NCBI RefSeq assembly: GCF_000482245.1
Contig: NZ_AWNH01000015.1
Coordinates: forward strand, 48,753-112,752
From: Leptolyngbya sp. Heron Island J
Lineage (GTDB): Bacteria; Cyanobacteriota; Cyanobacteriia; Phormidesmidales; Phormidesmidaceae
Length of the DNA stretch: 64,000 nucleotides
Direction: 5' to 3'
The notes beneath the pieces are model-generated. The model saw nothing but the letters and a program-made list of their open reading frames with translations, was not told the DNA's origin and made no database searches. Both the position numbers and the translations under genes were made by a program. This document shows positions 1 through 8,689 of this stretch, one piece after another; the first letter of the stretch is position 1, and every line of letters starts with the position of its first letter.

Positions 1-5
1 CACCC

Positions 6-1067
6 ATGCCCTTTCAGATATATCCCCTCCTGGCTTTTACACTGTCAGCCGCTGTGGTACTTGTAGCCACGCCGATAATCAAGAGAATTGGGTTACACAG
101 TGGTCGAGTTGATATGCCTGGGGGACGTAAGGTTCATAAGGTTCCTATGGTAAGGCTCGGAGGCGTATCTATCTTTCTGGGCACGGTCGTCGCTTTATTA
201 ATTGTCTGGAATACTGGCGGTTTTGTAGATGCGCAAGGTCAACAACTTGTCAATGAGCCTGAAGCTGAAATTTGGGGAGTGACTCTAGGGGGCCTGGCAT
301 TTTTCTTAATTGGTCTTTTAGATGATTTATTTGGGCTCTCAGCCGTCAGCCGTTTACTAATGCAGGCCATTGTGGCATCGATTACCTGGTATGTGGGAGT
401 TGATATTGCCTTTATCTCTGTTCCAGGGTTAGACATTGTCCAATTAGACGCCTGGATCAGCTTACCCCTGACGGTTGTCTGGCTAGTGGGTATGGCCAAT
501 GCCATTAACTGGATTGACGGTTTAGATGGCCTAGCAGCTGGGGTTTCTGGCATTGCAGCCATTGTGATGATGCTGGTTGCTCTATTTATGGAGCAGCCAG
601 CTGCAGCTATTATTGCGGCGGCTCTAGCTGGGGGGGCGCTGAGCTTTTTAAAGTACAATTTCAACCCGGCTCAGATCTTTATGGGGGATGGTGGAGCCTA
701 TTACATGGGCTTTACTCTGGCAGGGATTGGGGTCATCGGTCTGGTGAAGGGGGTGACTACCGCTGCTGTTTTCTTACCCTACTTACTGATACTGGCTGTC
801 CCTATTCTGGATATGTCGGCAGTCATTCTAGCTCGCCTGCGTCGTGGTTTGTCACCGTTTGTGGCGGATAAGCGCCATCTACACCATCGGCTCTTGAATG
901 CCGGGCTTTCTCATCGTTTTACTGTGCTGTTCATTTATGCCCTGACTTTGTGGGTAGGCAGTCTAGCACTAGCTTTTTCGGGGATGCCCAGCGGTATTGT
1001 CTATGCCTTAGGTTCAACAGCACTACTAAGTTATACGAGCTGGCGAGCAAAGCGTCATGCGCGCTAA
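6..1067 (+). CDS. WecA/TagO-type undecaprenyl-phosphate GlcNAc-1-phosphate transferase (GT4 family)
   Basis: Multi-pass membrane enzyme of the MraY/WecA/TagO superfamily. By family it transfers a sugar-1-phosphate (usually GlcNAc-1-P) from a UDP-sugar to undecaprenyl phosphate, starting assembly of a cell-surface polysaccharide at the cytoplasmic membrane. The diagnostic motifs are present in order: DMPGGRKVH (36-44) followed by RLGG, LLDD (103-106), NAINWIDGLDGLA (165-177), MGDGG (226-230) and the basic HLHHR loop (291-295). The spacing fits WecA/TagO better than MraY. The length of 353 residues is close to full size. The first ATG is only 5 bases from the window edge, so the upstream region and ribosome site are not visible. 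The acceptor polymer cannot be told from sequence. The next gene is convergent. Confidence 0.9.
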   Translation: MPFQIYPLLAFTLSAAVVLVATPIIKRIGLHSGRVDMPGGRKVHKVPMVRLGGVSIFLGTVVALLIVWNTGGFVDAQGQQLVNEPEAEIWGVTLGGLAFFLIGLLDDLFGLSAVSRLLMQAIVASITWYVGVDIAFISVPGLDIVQLDAWISLPLTVVWLVGMANAINWIDGLDGLAAGVSGIAAIVMMLVALFMEQPAAAIIAAALAGGALSFLKYNFNPAQIFMGDGGAYYMGFTLAGIGVIGLVKGVTTAAVFLPYLLILAVPILDMSAVILARLRRGLSPFVADKRHLHHRLLNAGLSHRFTVLFIYALTLWVGSLALAFSGMPSGIVYALGSTALLSYTSWRAKRHAR

Positions 1068-1156
1068 AGAGCCATAGGTCTTCTCAACAGCCATCATTCA
1101 TTGCACCTAGGGCTAGTCAAAAGATACCGGCTCCAGCTTACGTCTACTGGTTGATT

Positions 1157-2707
1157 TTAATAGGGATATTCGTAGGGCTGGCGTAACTCACCCACGTCGT
1201 AGATATAGAATGTTTCGGTAGTTCCTCCTGCTCGCTGTGTTGCGACGCTTTTGAGGAGATCGAACTTTTCAAAATATGGAACATAGGTTGCTCGAATTTG
1301 GCTTTGGTCGTAGTCGGCAATAGTTAGAAATAAGCCTGAAGTGCCAGCCCAATCAGCTGGTGTAAACCAGATAGCGTGACCGCGGGGGTCTTGGGTGAAG
1401 GCCATCACAGGGGCTGAGGTCATAGGGCTAATGGCCATGTCTACATAGCCGCTGAGCCAAAACTCATTGGTTACTAGAAAATCAGTTGTTGCGATCGCAT
1501 CTCCCAACTCCCCATCTTGCAACAACCGTCGCAACTGCACCACATCAATCATCGTTGTAGTCGGATCTACCTCCGGCGCAATCAATGGCAACACGCCACC
1601 GGGACGCTGCAAAGTTCCCAGTACCACATGCCCCAGGGCAAACAACAATAACGCTGCCATCACCAGGGCACTCCCCACCAACCAACGTCTGATGGTGCGC
1701 AACGACCAGGCCGTCATAGCACTCGCCAGCAACAAGCTTAGGCTCCACAACCCTGGGGCAGGCCAGGCTGGATAGATATGAGTGACGCCGCCTAGCAAAG
1801 TAAACCCAGCCGCGATAGGTAACCCCAACCACAGCACAAACCGCTGCCGTAACCCGCCCTTCGGGCTTTGCCAAAGACTGCGACCACTGACCCACCATAG
1901 GGGGAAACCCAAGGACGGAAACAAATACGCTATCCCCACCAGCCACACACCGACCATATTCAGTACGTTAAACTGCAGCCTGCTGGTGTCGTTATCAAAC
2001 CGGGTAGACAAGTGAAATCCAAAGGACAGCCAATTATGTTGAATATTCCAGTAAATCAGCGGTAACAGCGTCAGGAAAAACACTAACAGCGCTACACCAG
2101 TCCATGGAGATAGCAGCGCTCGTCGATGTCGGACACTGGTTAAGCAAAACCCGACTACACTCAGCCCGAGGATAAAGCCATGGTATTTACTCAAACAGGC
2201 AAGACCCAGCAGTAACCCTATCAACACAAGTTTGGCCGTGGGCCGATATGATTGATCCTTCGGAAAAAACTCTACTGTGGCCACATAGGCAGCTGCCGAC
2301 CACCAAAGGATCAACGCGTTATCTGGAGCTGCTAGCAGACCGAAGCTAAAGATAAACAGGGGGCACAGAGATGCGATCGCAACTGTCCACATCGCCACAG
2401 TTGCATCAAACAACCGTCGAGCACTGAGATAGAGCAACCCGGTGCTCACCCCATACAGCACCAGCGCCCCCAACCGTATAGTCAACGGGGAAATATATCC
2501 CGTTAGCCAAGGCCCTAACGCCGTTGTCAGCGCCACCATCACAGGATGATCAAAATAGCTCCAATCCCAATGCTGGGTGTACAAAAAATAGTAGGCTTCA
2601 TCAAATCCAGGGGGTAATAGCCATGCAATCAGTATCCGCAGTACCCAGGAACCGATGACAATGCCAATTAACCACCTGGGCCAGCCCATTCTTTTTCCAG
2701 CGACCAT
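1157..2707 (-). CDS. GT39/ArnT-like membrane glycosyltransferase
   Basis: A polytopic membrane protein of 516 residues with about ten hydrophobic segments. It has the N-terminal signature of dolichyl-phosphate-mannose mannosyltransferase/ArnT-like enzymes: an acidic FDEAYYF motif near residue 35, followed by WSYFDHP near 48. In the family the Asp-Glu pair lies in the first extracytoplasmic loop and takes part in catalysis with a polyprenyl-phosphate sugar donor. The C-terminal ~130 residues form a soluble extracytoplasmic part. It converges with the WecA-like gene and is divergent from cinA, so it is probably transcribed alone. Substrate and acceptor are unknown. The assignment to the superfamily is firm; the exact activity is not. 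Confidence 0.8.
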   Translation of the reverse strand: MVAGKRMGWPRWLIGIVIGSWVLRILIAWLLPPGFDEAYYFLYTQHWDWSYFDHPVMVALTTALGPWLTGYISPLTIRLGALVLYGVSTGLLYLSARRLFDATVAMWTVAIASLCPLFIFSFGLLAAPDNALILWWSAAAYVATVEFFPKDQSYRPTAKLVLIGLLLGLACLSKYHGFILGLSVVGFCLTSVRHRRALLSPWTGVALLVFFLTLLPLIYWNIQHNWLSFGFHLSTRFDNDTSRLQFNVLNMVGVWLVGIAYLFPSLGFPLWWVSGRSLWQSPKGGLRQRFVLWLGLPIAAGFTLLGGVTHIYPAWPAPGLWSLSLLLASAMTAWSLRTIRRWLVGSALVMAALLLFALGHVVLGTLQRPGGVLPLIAPEVDPTTTMIDVVQLRRLLQDGELGDAIATTDFLVTNEFWLSGYVDMAISPMTSAPVMAFTQDPRGHAIWFTPADWAGTSGLFLTIADYDQSQIRATYVPYFEKFDLLKSVATQRAGGTTETFYIYDVGELRQPYEYPY

Positions 2708-2840
2708 AGTGTCACCCTTGCCGACAAGCGCCTATACCTTTCAAGTATCGGATCAAACCAGCAAGAAATGCTTTACCATCAACCAACACAGGGCAGTTTA
2801 AACAGCATTTTTTTATCCCCTTATCCCCTGTCCAACCATC

Positions 2841-4106
2841 ATGACCGGCAGTGCAGAAATCATATGCGTGGGAACTGAGCTACTTTTAGGTGACATTCTC
2901 AACAGCAATGCCCAATACTTAGCCCAACAGTTAGCTAAGCTCGGGATTTCCCATCATTATCAAACCGTTGTTGGTGATAATCCCCTGCGGTTAGCGCGGG
3001 CCATTGCAATTGCCTGTGAACGATCACGATTGCTAATTTTTACCGGTGGCCTAGGTCCCACACCAGATGACATTACAACCGAAACAATTGCGGACTTTTT
3101 TGGGGTACCCTTAGTCGAAAATGCTGAAGTTTTGGCTGACATTACAGCAAAATTGGCGCAGCGAGATCGCACCATGAGTGCCAACAACCGTAAGCAGGCA
3201 TTAATGCCTGAGGGGGCAGATGTGCTACCTAACCCTCAAGGTACGGCTCCTGGCATTCTGTGGCAACCACGCCCCGGATTGCACATGCTCACCTTTCCAG
3301 GGGTGCCGCGTGAATTGCATACCATGTGGCAAACCACGGCAATTCCATATCTGCAAGCCCAAGGATGGAGCAACGGGATTATCCACAGCCGCACCCTGAA
3401 GTTTTGGGGTGCCAGTGAATCAGGACTAGCAGCCAAAGTTGATACCTTGCTTAAGTTGGAGAACCCTACGGTAGCCCCCTATGCCAGTGATGGTGTGATC
3501 AAGCTGCGGGTGTCCGCTAAGGCCAACAGTCTGGCAGAAGCTGCACAGCTAATCGACCCTGTTGCTAAGGAAATCAAAGCTATCGGCGGCATCGATTGCT
3601 TTGGAGAAGACGATGACACCCTGGGCGATGCCGTTGGTCGTCTGCTCTTAGCACACCAAGCCACCCTGGCCATAGCCGAATCCTGTACCGGCGGCGGATT
3701 AGGTGCCATGATTACAGCTGTTCCAGGTAGTTCAGCCTATTTTATGGGCGGGATTATTTCCTATGACAACGCCGTTAAAGAACACCTCCTTGACGTTTCT
3801 GCGAAGGACTTGGCCAGTCATGGGGCTGTCAGTGCACCAGTAGCTCAACAAATGGCAGCCGGTGTCCGCCAACGACTGGCCACCGATTGGGGAGTCAGCA
3901 TTACAGGTGTGGCTGGACCTGGTGGTGGTAGCGCTGAGAAACCCGTAGGCTTAGTATTTATCGGTGTGGCCAACCGAACCAAGACGTGGCACATTGAGTG
4001 TCGTTTTGGCCATCGTAAAAGTCGTGAGTGGATTCGATTAATGAGCCGCAATACGGCATTAGATGTCCTACGGCGAGCGCTGTTGAATAGTGCCTGTTCT
4101 GCATAG
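2841..4106 (+). CDS. cinA: CinA-like protein (MoCF-like domain + NMN deamidase domain)
   Basis: 421 residues, the normal size for two-domain CinA. The N-terminal ~170 residues match the molybdopterin-binding/MoCF-like domain (ICVGTELLLG, FTGGLGPTPDD). The C-terminal domain from about residue 270 has the PncC/CinA deamidase hallmarks ESCTGGG and ITGVAGPGGG. PncC-type domains hydrolyse nicotinamide mononucleotide in pyridine-nucleotide recycling, and the N-terminal domain is linked to ADP-ribose pyrophosphatase activity. No competence genes lie nearby, so the old name 'competence-induced' is only historical here. The start ATG lies just after a CATC run with no clear Shine-Dalgarno sequence, which is common in cyanobacteria. 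Confidence 0.92.
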   Translation: MTGSAEIICVGTELLLGDILNSNAQYLAQQLAKLGISHHYQTVVGDNPLRLARAIAIACERSRLLIFTGGLGPTPDDITTETIADFFGVPLVENAEVLADITAKLAQRDRTMSANNRKQALMPEGADVLPNPQGTAPGILWQPRPGLHMLTFPGVPRELHTMWQTTAIPYLQAQGWSNGIIHSRTLKFWGASESGLAAKVDTLLKLENPTVAPYASDGVIKLRVSAKANSLAEAAQLIDPVAKEIKAIGGIDCFGEDDDTLGDAVGRLLLAHQATLAIAESCTGGGLGAMITAVPGSSAYFMGGIISYDNAVKEHLLDVSAKDLASHGAVSAPVAQQMAAGVRQRLATDWGVSITGVAGPGGGSAEKPVGLVFIGVANRTKTWHIECRFGHRKSREWIRLMSRNTALDVLRRALLNSACSA

Positions 4107-4278
4107 ATGCCAAAGTAGCGCTGGCCGTACCTTGATCATTTCTGCCAATTCGTTATCATAGTGAATAATTCCATAAATAACTTCACTGAAGTTTACTTCG
4201 AGTTGATCTACTGTTTTTGGAACTTATAATGGTTCTTCAAATGAACCGCATCAGATGAGATTAGGAGCAACCTGGCTC

Positions 4279-4407
4279 ATGGATATTGGCAAAATTCTGG
4301 AAAAGCTGAAGAACTGGGTAAACCGAGTTTTAGATTCTCTCCTTGGCCCTTCAGCACAGCCGGAGCCAGAAGCAATTCCTATCCCAGTTAACGATCGTCG
4401 TCGTTAA
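4279..4407 (+). CDS. Small 42-residue amphipathic protein
   Basis: Short reading frame from ATG 4279 to TAA 4405-4407. It begins MDIGKILEKLKNWVNRVL, then has a Pro-rich acidic stretch and ends in NDRRR. An AGGAG sequence at 4263-4267 lies 11 bases upstream of the ATG. The first ~22 residues would form an amphipathic helix with hydrophobic I, L, V and W residues on one face. It fills the cinA-aroQ gap in the same orientation. I do not recognise the family. The combination of a ribosome site, a regular helix pattern and a basic tail makes it a credible small gene, but no function can be given. Confidence 0.5.
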   Translation: MDIGKILEKLKNWVNRVLDSLLGPSAQPEPEAIPIPVNDRRR

Positions 4408-4532
4408 CGTTTGATAGTTATAAAACATTAATTTGACTGGCTTTATTTGATTTCTAGCGTGTATCGCTACGATGGCTAGGCTCTGATAAGTTAAGTCTGA
4501 TAGTATTCAATGTGTAGTTTTTAGGTAACTCA

Positions 4533-4970
4533 TTGGATACTGTTTTGGTGCTTCATGGCCCCAACTTGAATATGTTAGGGAAGCGCGAACCTGAGGTATA
4601 CGGTCGTCAAACCCTTGAGGATATAAATAACGCTTTGCACGCTCTATCGAAGGATTTAGGCGTTAGTGTTAGTTGTTATCAGTCTAATCATGAGGGTGAC
4701 CTGGTAGATGCTATACAGGCAGCTGTTGACAAGTATCAGGGATTGTTAATAAATCCTGGAGCTTATACCCATACAAGTGTGGCTATTCGTGATGCGATCG
4801 CAGCAGTGGCGCTACCAACGGTTGAAGTCCATCTGAGTAATATTCATAAGCGCGAGGCCTTTCGCCACCATTCCTACATTGCTCCCGTTGCCATTGGGCA
4901 AATTTGTGGTTTTGGTGTCAATAGCTATGATTTAGGCCTACGGGCTCTAGTGAGCTATTTGCGGTCCTAG
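4533..4970 (+). CDS. aroQ: 3-dehydroquinate dehydratase, type II
   Basis: Shikimate-pathway enzyme that converts 3-dehydroquinate to 3-dehydroshikimate. 145 residues, typical of the dodecameric type II enzyme. Motifs: [17 protein letters not shown] at the N-terminus with the catalytic Tyr/Arg loop, [27 protein letters not shown] and [18 protein letters not shown]. The start is TTG at 4533, supported by an AGG at 4523-4525 about 7 bases upstream and by the family N-terminus beginning right there ([10 protein letters not shown]). It stands between the 42-residue gene and a convergent AAA ATPase. Confidence 0.95.
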   Translation: MDTVLVLHGPNLNMLGKREPEVYGRQTLEDINNALHALSKDLGVSVSCYQSNHEGDLVDAIQAAVDKYQGLLINPGAYTHTSVAIRDAIAAVALPTVEVHLSNIHKREAFRHHSYIAPVAIGQICGFGVNSYDLGLRALVSYLRS

Positions 4971-4996
4971 AGCAGCAGCACTTACGGCTGCATCGC

Positions 4997-6442
4997 TTAA
5001 GGGTCTGAAGTCATTGCTTCAGCCGCCGATTGTTCCGGCACCGTACCATTCACCTCAGTTGCACTGTGGTTGCTACGAGCACTCGCCTCAGAAGCAGTTT
5101 CAGAGGATTGGCTCTCCATTTGGGTTTTTAACTTTTCAAGCTGCTCAGTCATAATGCTAGCCATGGTTCCCGGTGTACGCTTTTGTACCCAAACCATACT
5201 GGCTGATAGGAGTAGCTCTTTGAGATATGCATAGGAAAAGTTTCCAGCGGCAGTTGCGATCGCATTAATTTCAGGCATCGAGAGCTGCATTACTGGGTTC
5301 AACTTTTGATTCCACAGCTGCAAATATGCCACCCGATCCGCAACCTCCGGTGCTTCAAAATGATACTTACGATCAAATCGACTGGGCCGCTCCAAAATTG
5401 CAATATCCAACCGTTCCGGATGATTGGTTGAAGCAATCATCAACACCCCATCGTTGAGGGCAAACCCATCCAATTCATTCAAAAAGAACGAACGGTTTTC
5501 ATCATCCACCAGAGCATCTAAGTCCTCAATGACTACGATACATGGCGCTGCCTCCCGAACTCGATTAAAGGCAAGACGCATATTGTCCGTATCACTGCTC
5601 TGACGAGTTTTAAAGCTTTTGATATATAAGCAGGGATACCCCAATGAATTCACCAGGGCCTTCACCATGTGGGTTTTGCCATTCCCTGGTGGGCCAATAA
5701 ATAACAACCCTCGTTTCCAGGGCACATCGTACTCAGCGTACATTGACTGAGATTCAAAAAATCGCTGGGCATCTTCATAAATATCCTCCTTAAGAGTGCC
5801 AGCTAACACCAGATTTTCTAACGTAGCGCTTTTAATCGATGCATACAGGTCACGGTTTTTTTGCCAAAATCCACCTTCAAATACCAAAACCTCTTCGCGT
5901 ACCTGGGAATTCCACTTACAAACGGCTGTAAAAAAGTCATCGGCAATAGCCTGGGTATCTGCCAAAATCCAATAATATTCGCAGTCGTCAAAATAGCCTT
6001 GGGGCCAAGAAAGCTGCAAAACCATTAATCTATGGCTTTGCCACTGCACCTCAAAACAAAAGTTCTTCTGCTCATAGCGAAGCTTTTGTTTTTTTGCGTC
6101 CCATAGGGTCATCACATGGTTATGCACAACCGCTTCACGGGCACTGGCCGCATATCCTGGTGGCAGCTCAACCGTACTGATTACTTGGGTTGTGCATAGC
6201 CCCTCTTCAGCATATTTACGTAAGTCAAAGTAGTAGCTATCCCCTTCTAAAATGACTTTCCCAGGAAAGCTCTCTGCCAAAAACTGACTGACATAATAAG
6301 GAATCGACGCCGGAGCCATTCTCAGCGCTTCTAAGATCAAATACGTGAGATTGACTGAACGTGAACCTGATGAATAAAGCATGCTGAAGCGTATATGAAT
6401 GTCTGTGAAGACCAATAATTGCCCATGAACTATATTTTGCAC
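4997..6442 (-). CDS. AAA-family ATPase
   Basis: 481 residues. The C-terminal half is a classical AAA module: Walker A GPPGNGKTH near residue 250, Walker B IVVIEDLD near 305, a sensor-1 Asn in IASTNHPERLD, and an arginine-finger region ERPSRFDRK. The N-terminal ~230 residues are an unrecognised mixed alpha/beta domain, perhaps a substrate adaptor. The C-terminal ~70 residues are Ser/Thr/Glu-rich and probably disordered. The frame opens with GTG at 6442; an ATG 20 codons in (6382) is an alternative start. A remodelling or unfoldase role is the family expectation; the client is unknown. Confidence 0.8.
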   Translation of the reverse strand: MQNIVHGQLLVFTDIHIRFSMLYSSGSRSVNLTYLILEALRMAPASIPYYVSQFLAESFPGKVILEGDSYYFDLRKYAEEGLCTTQVISTVELPPGYAASAREAVVHNHVMTLWDAKKQKLRYEQKNFCFEVQWQSHRLMVLQLSWPQGYFDDCEYYWILADTQAIADDFFTAVCKWNSQVREEVLVFEGGFWQKNRDLYASIKSATLENLVLAGTLKEDIYEDAQRFFESQSMYAEYDVPWKRGLLFIGPPGNGKTHMVKALVNSLGYPCLYIKSFKTRQSSDTDNMRLAFNRVREAAPCIVVIEDLDALVDDENRSFFLNELDGFALNDGVLMIASTNHPERLDIAILERPSRFDRKYHFEAPEVADRVAYLQLWNQKLNPVMQLSMPEINAIATAAGNFSYAYLKELLLSASMVWVQKRTPGTMASIMTEQLEKLKTQMESQSSETASEASARSNHSATEVNGTVPEQSAAEAMTSDP

Positions 6443-6589
6443 CGCTTTTCGGCGACTGATGGGGAAACTTGGGTTTCCCCATCGAGTTGGGGCCAGCTCG
6501 ATCTAACCCCTAGGGCTAGATGTCAAGCCAACTTGCCTATGAGTTGGCAACCTGTGCTACGTTAGCCACAACAAATTTTGGGGGTAGCT

Positions 6590-7111
6590 ATGGATGATGC
6601 GCAAGGTAATCCGTTTATCGGCAATCCCTTTATGCAAAAGGGTAAAAAAACACCGCCTGTCGAGGATATTCCTAAGCCCCAGACTCCAACAGAATTATCT
6701 TTAGCGTCTCCCGAGCCACTCAACTCCCCGACCGAACCATCTAAAAAATCAGCCAAGCCTGCCAAATCGTCGAAATCACTATCCAAATCAGCCTCGAAAT
6801 CGTCTACAGCTAAATCTCGTCCTAGCACCCAACGAAAACGCACCAGCCAGCCAGCCCCGCTGTCACCGACCGCATACTCAGGGAACGGCTATAAAGTTCA
6901 GGTGCTAGCAAAAATTCCAATGCCGTCTAACCCTAATATGCCCAGCCGTGACTATCTGTGGTTTGCGGTATATCCCATCATTCCTCGGGTTGGCGACTGT
7001 ATTTTCCACGATGGTCGCTATTTTCGTGTAGACGCAGTTTTTCTCTACGAAAACACTAATGAAAGTTGGTGTGCTGATTTAGAGGTTTCTTACTATACCC
7101 GACGGCATTAA
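6590..7111 (+). CDS. Hypothetical protein with Ser/Lys-rich linker and small C-terminal domain
   Basis: 173 residues from ATG 6590, chosen because GGGGG at 6580-6584 is a good ribosome site; an in-frame TTG at 6578 is less likely. Residues 1-25 are Gly/Asn/Pro-containing, 25-95 form a low-complexity, strongly basic Ser/Lys/Pro linker, and the last ~75 residues (YKVQVLAKIPMP to YYTRRH) look like a compact mostly beta domain. I do not recognise the family. The layout, a disordered basic tether plus a globular head, suggests a binding protein, but this is inference. Confidence 0.65.
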   Translation: MDDAQGNPFIGNPFMQKGKKTPPVEDIPKPQTPTELSLASPEPLNSPTEPSKKSAKPAKSSKSLSKSASKSSTAKSRPSTQRKRTSQPAPLSPTAYSGNGYKVQVLAKIPMPSNPNMPSRDYLWFAVYPIIPRVGDCIFHDGRYFRVDAVFLYENTNESWCADLEVSYYTRRH

Positions 7112-7117
7112 GCGTAA

Positions 7118-7741
7118 CTAAGGTGTAGTCGGTGTAGTCGCTTGAGTGACTGAATGATTCACAAACGATTGATGGATTTGAGTGACTAGAGCCTCAGCCT
7201 CAGCCTCTTGGGCATACTGGCTAGAAATCACAACTGTCTGTAAATTGCCATAGCCAACAAACGTGATCAAAGCCCGCTGTCCTTGCTCTGGTTCGTACCA
7301 GATCCGAAACCCTGACTGGCCATCAATAGCAACCAGAGAATAATGTTGAACAGCCACCGCTTCAGCCACAAGTTGGTCAAGTCGCTGGGGAACCACCGTC
7401 TGCGGATCTTCCCGGAGCACTACGATATCGGTGCGAATAGGCATATTAACGCCATCGGCAAGACTGACAATTGCCAAACCATTCTCTCCTTGAGGGGTTA
7501 TTTGCCATTCCTTGGGGTAATCCACACTAAATTGAGCAGATTCATAGCGAGCAAATTCACCGGATTCAGGCGACTCTTGCTTGCGATTCAGGGCGTCTTT
7601 GTTATCGGCACTTGCTACTCTGTGCTGCTCTGTAGTTAACATCGCAGCAGCACTGCCACCTAAGATTGGCGCTAGGACGATCCCCAAAGCGCCCATGCTC
7701 AGCAGCAATTGTCCTATGGTCTGCTTAGTATCAAAGTTCAT
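7118..7741 (-). CDS. Secreted or membrane-anchored protein with PsbP/Mog1-like fold signature
   Basis: 207 residues. An N-terminal hydrophobic segment (about 10-34, ending AAAM) is a signal peptide or anchor. After a polar linker, the motif YESAQFSVDYPKEWQ at about 65-80 is typical of PsbP-like/DUF1795 (Mog1-fold) domains, which start with a 'y..GF.i.YP..W' pattern. The rest alternates beta strands with two helices, ending in a Thr/Pro-rich tail. Probably acts in the periplasm or thylakoid lumen. Assignment to PsbP itself is not justified. It ends 6 bases from the preceding convergent gene. Confidence 0.6.
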   Translation of the reverse strand: MNFDTKQTIGQLLLSMGALGIVLAPILGGSAAAMLTTEQHRVASADNKDALNRKQESPESGEFARYESAQFSVDYPKEWQITPQGENGLAIVSLADGVNMPIRTDIVVLREDPQTVVPQRLDQLVAEAVAVQHYSLVAIDGQSGFRIWYEPEQGQRALITFVGYGNLQTVVISSQYAQEAEAEALVTQIHQSFVNHSVTQATTPTTP

Positions 7742-7832
7742 AAGTGTTTAGCGATCGCATATCTTAAACCCTAGCTTTCCAACCTTGAGTCGACTGAACA
7801 CACTCACCTAACGTCAAGCATCTCAGGTCTCC

Positions 7833-8561
7833 ATGAAAATTTCTAGCCTTTTCTCTACACTATTTCCCGTGGCGTTGGGGCTGCTGACTACTATGGCCGC
7901 TAGCGCCGAAGCATTTCCTAGCTATACACCCCAACCCCGTGGCATTCCCAATGTACGCGTTTCTGGCGGCACTCGTTCACCAGCTGGTTCAAGTTGCATC
8001 AGCGATCCACAAGCACCGCAGCTGACTTCTATCTTTCCAGATGACGACTTAGGTTACACCACTGACCGTTACCCAGCATTCCAGTGGTATATGCCTGACA
8101 ACAATGCTAGCTATGTGGAATTCAACCTGTATGAAGTTGTCAATGAGGAGGATGGGATTTACGAGTCTGTTTATCAAACAACGTTTGTCCCTAGGTCAAC
8201 CGCTGGTATTGCAACGCTACAGCTATCCGAAGCGGCTGGTTTGGCTCCCCTGAGCCCAGATAATTACTATTACTGGAGTGTAGACGTTTACTGCTCAGAC
8301 GATTTGGCTGCCGTGATGATGGCAGATGGCTTTGTTGAAGTGCTAGTACCTGAGCCAACACTGGCAACGGCCCTCGCAGAAAGTGATGGGATCGATAGAG
8401 CTGCGATCGCAGCTGAAAATGGCCTATGGTTTGATGCTACCCGGGCCCTCACCGATCATCTAACCACTCAACCTAACGACCGTCAGGCTCTAGATAGCTG
8501 GCAAACACTCCTAGAATCTATCGGGCTAGAGAATATTGCTGATGCCCCGCTATTACCTTAA
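7833..8561 (+). CDS. DUF928 family secreted protein
   Basis: 242 residues with a clear signal peptide (basic start, hydrophobic core about 8-24, AEA cleavage-like site). The mature part has the DUF928 pattern: an RSPAGSSC segment near residue 50, then L.S.FP...GYTT...P.FQWYMP, characteristic of this largely cyanobacterial family. Function is unknown for the family; the beta-rich domain and signal peptide put it outside the cytoplasmic membrane. The C-terminal ~50 residues resemble a single TPR-like helical pair (NGLWFDATRALTDHLTTQP). Confidence 0.75.
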   Translation: MKISSLFSTLFPVALGLLTTMAASAEAFPSYTPQPRGIPNVRVSGGTRSPAGSSCISDPQAPQLTSIFPDDDLGYTTDRYPAFQWYMPDNNASYVEFNLYEVVNEEDGIYESVYQTTFVPRSTAGIATLQLSEAAGLAPLSPDNYYYWSVDVYCSDDLAAVMMADGFVEVLVPEPTLATALAESDGIDRAAIAAENGLWFDATRALTDHLTTQPNDRQALDSWQTLLESIGLENIADAPLLP

Positions 8562-8689
8562 TTGGTACTATTTTGGCTAAGTTCACTGCCAAATTAAACC
8601 AAGGCTTTAACCTGCAGCAAACAAAGTATACGTTGATATTTGTTAAAGTTTATGAACACATTCAACGCTGGTAATCCCACTATTCACTT

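Noticed and set aside
1545..1946. 133-codon frame inside the GT39-like gene
   Set aside because: Out-of-phase shadow on the same strand with no start signal.
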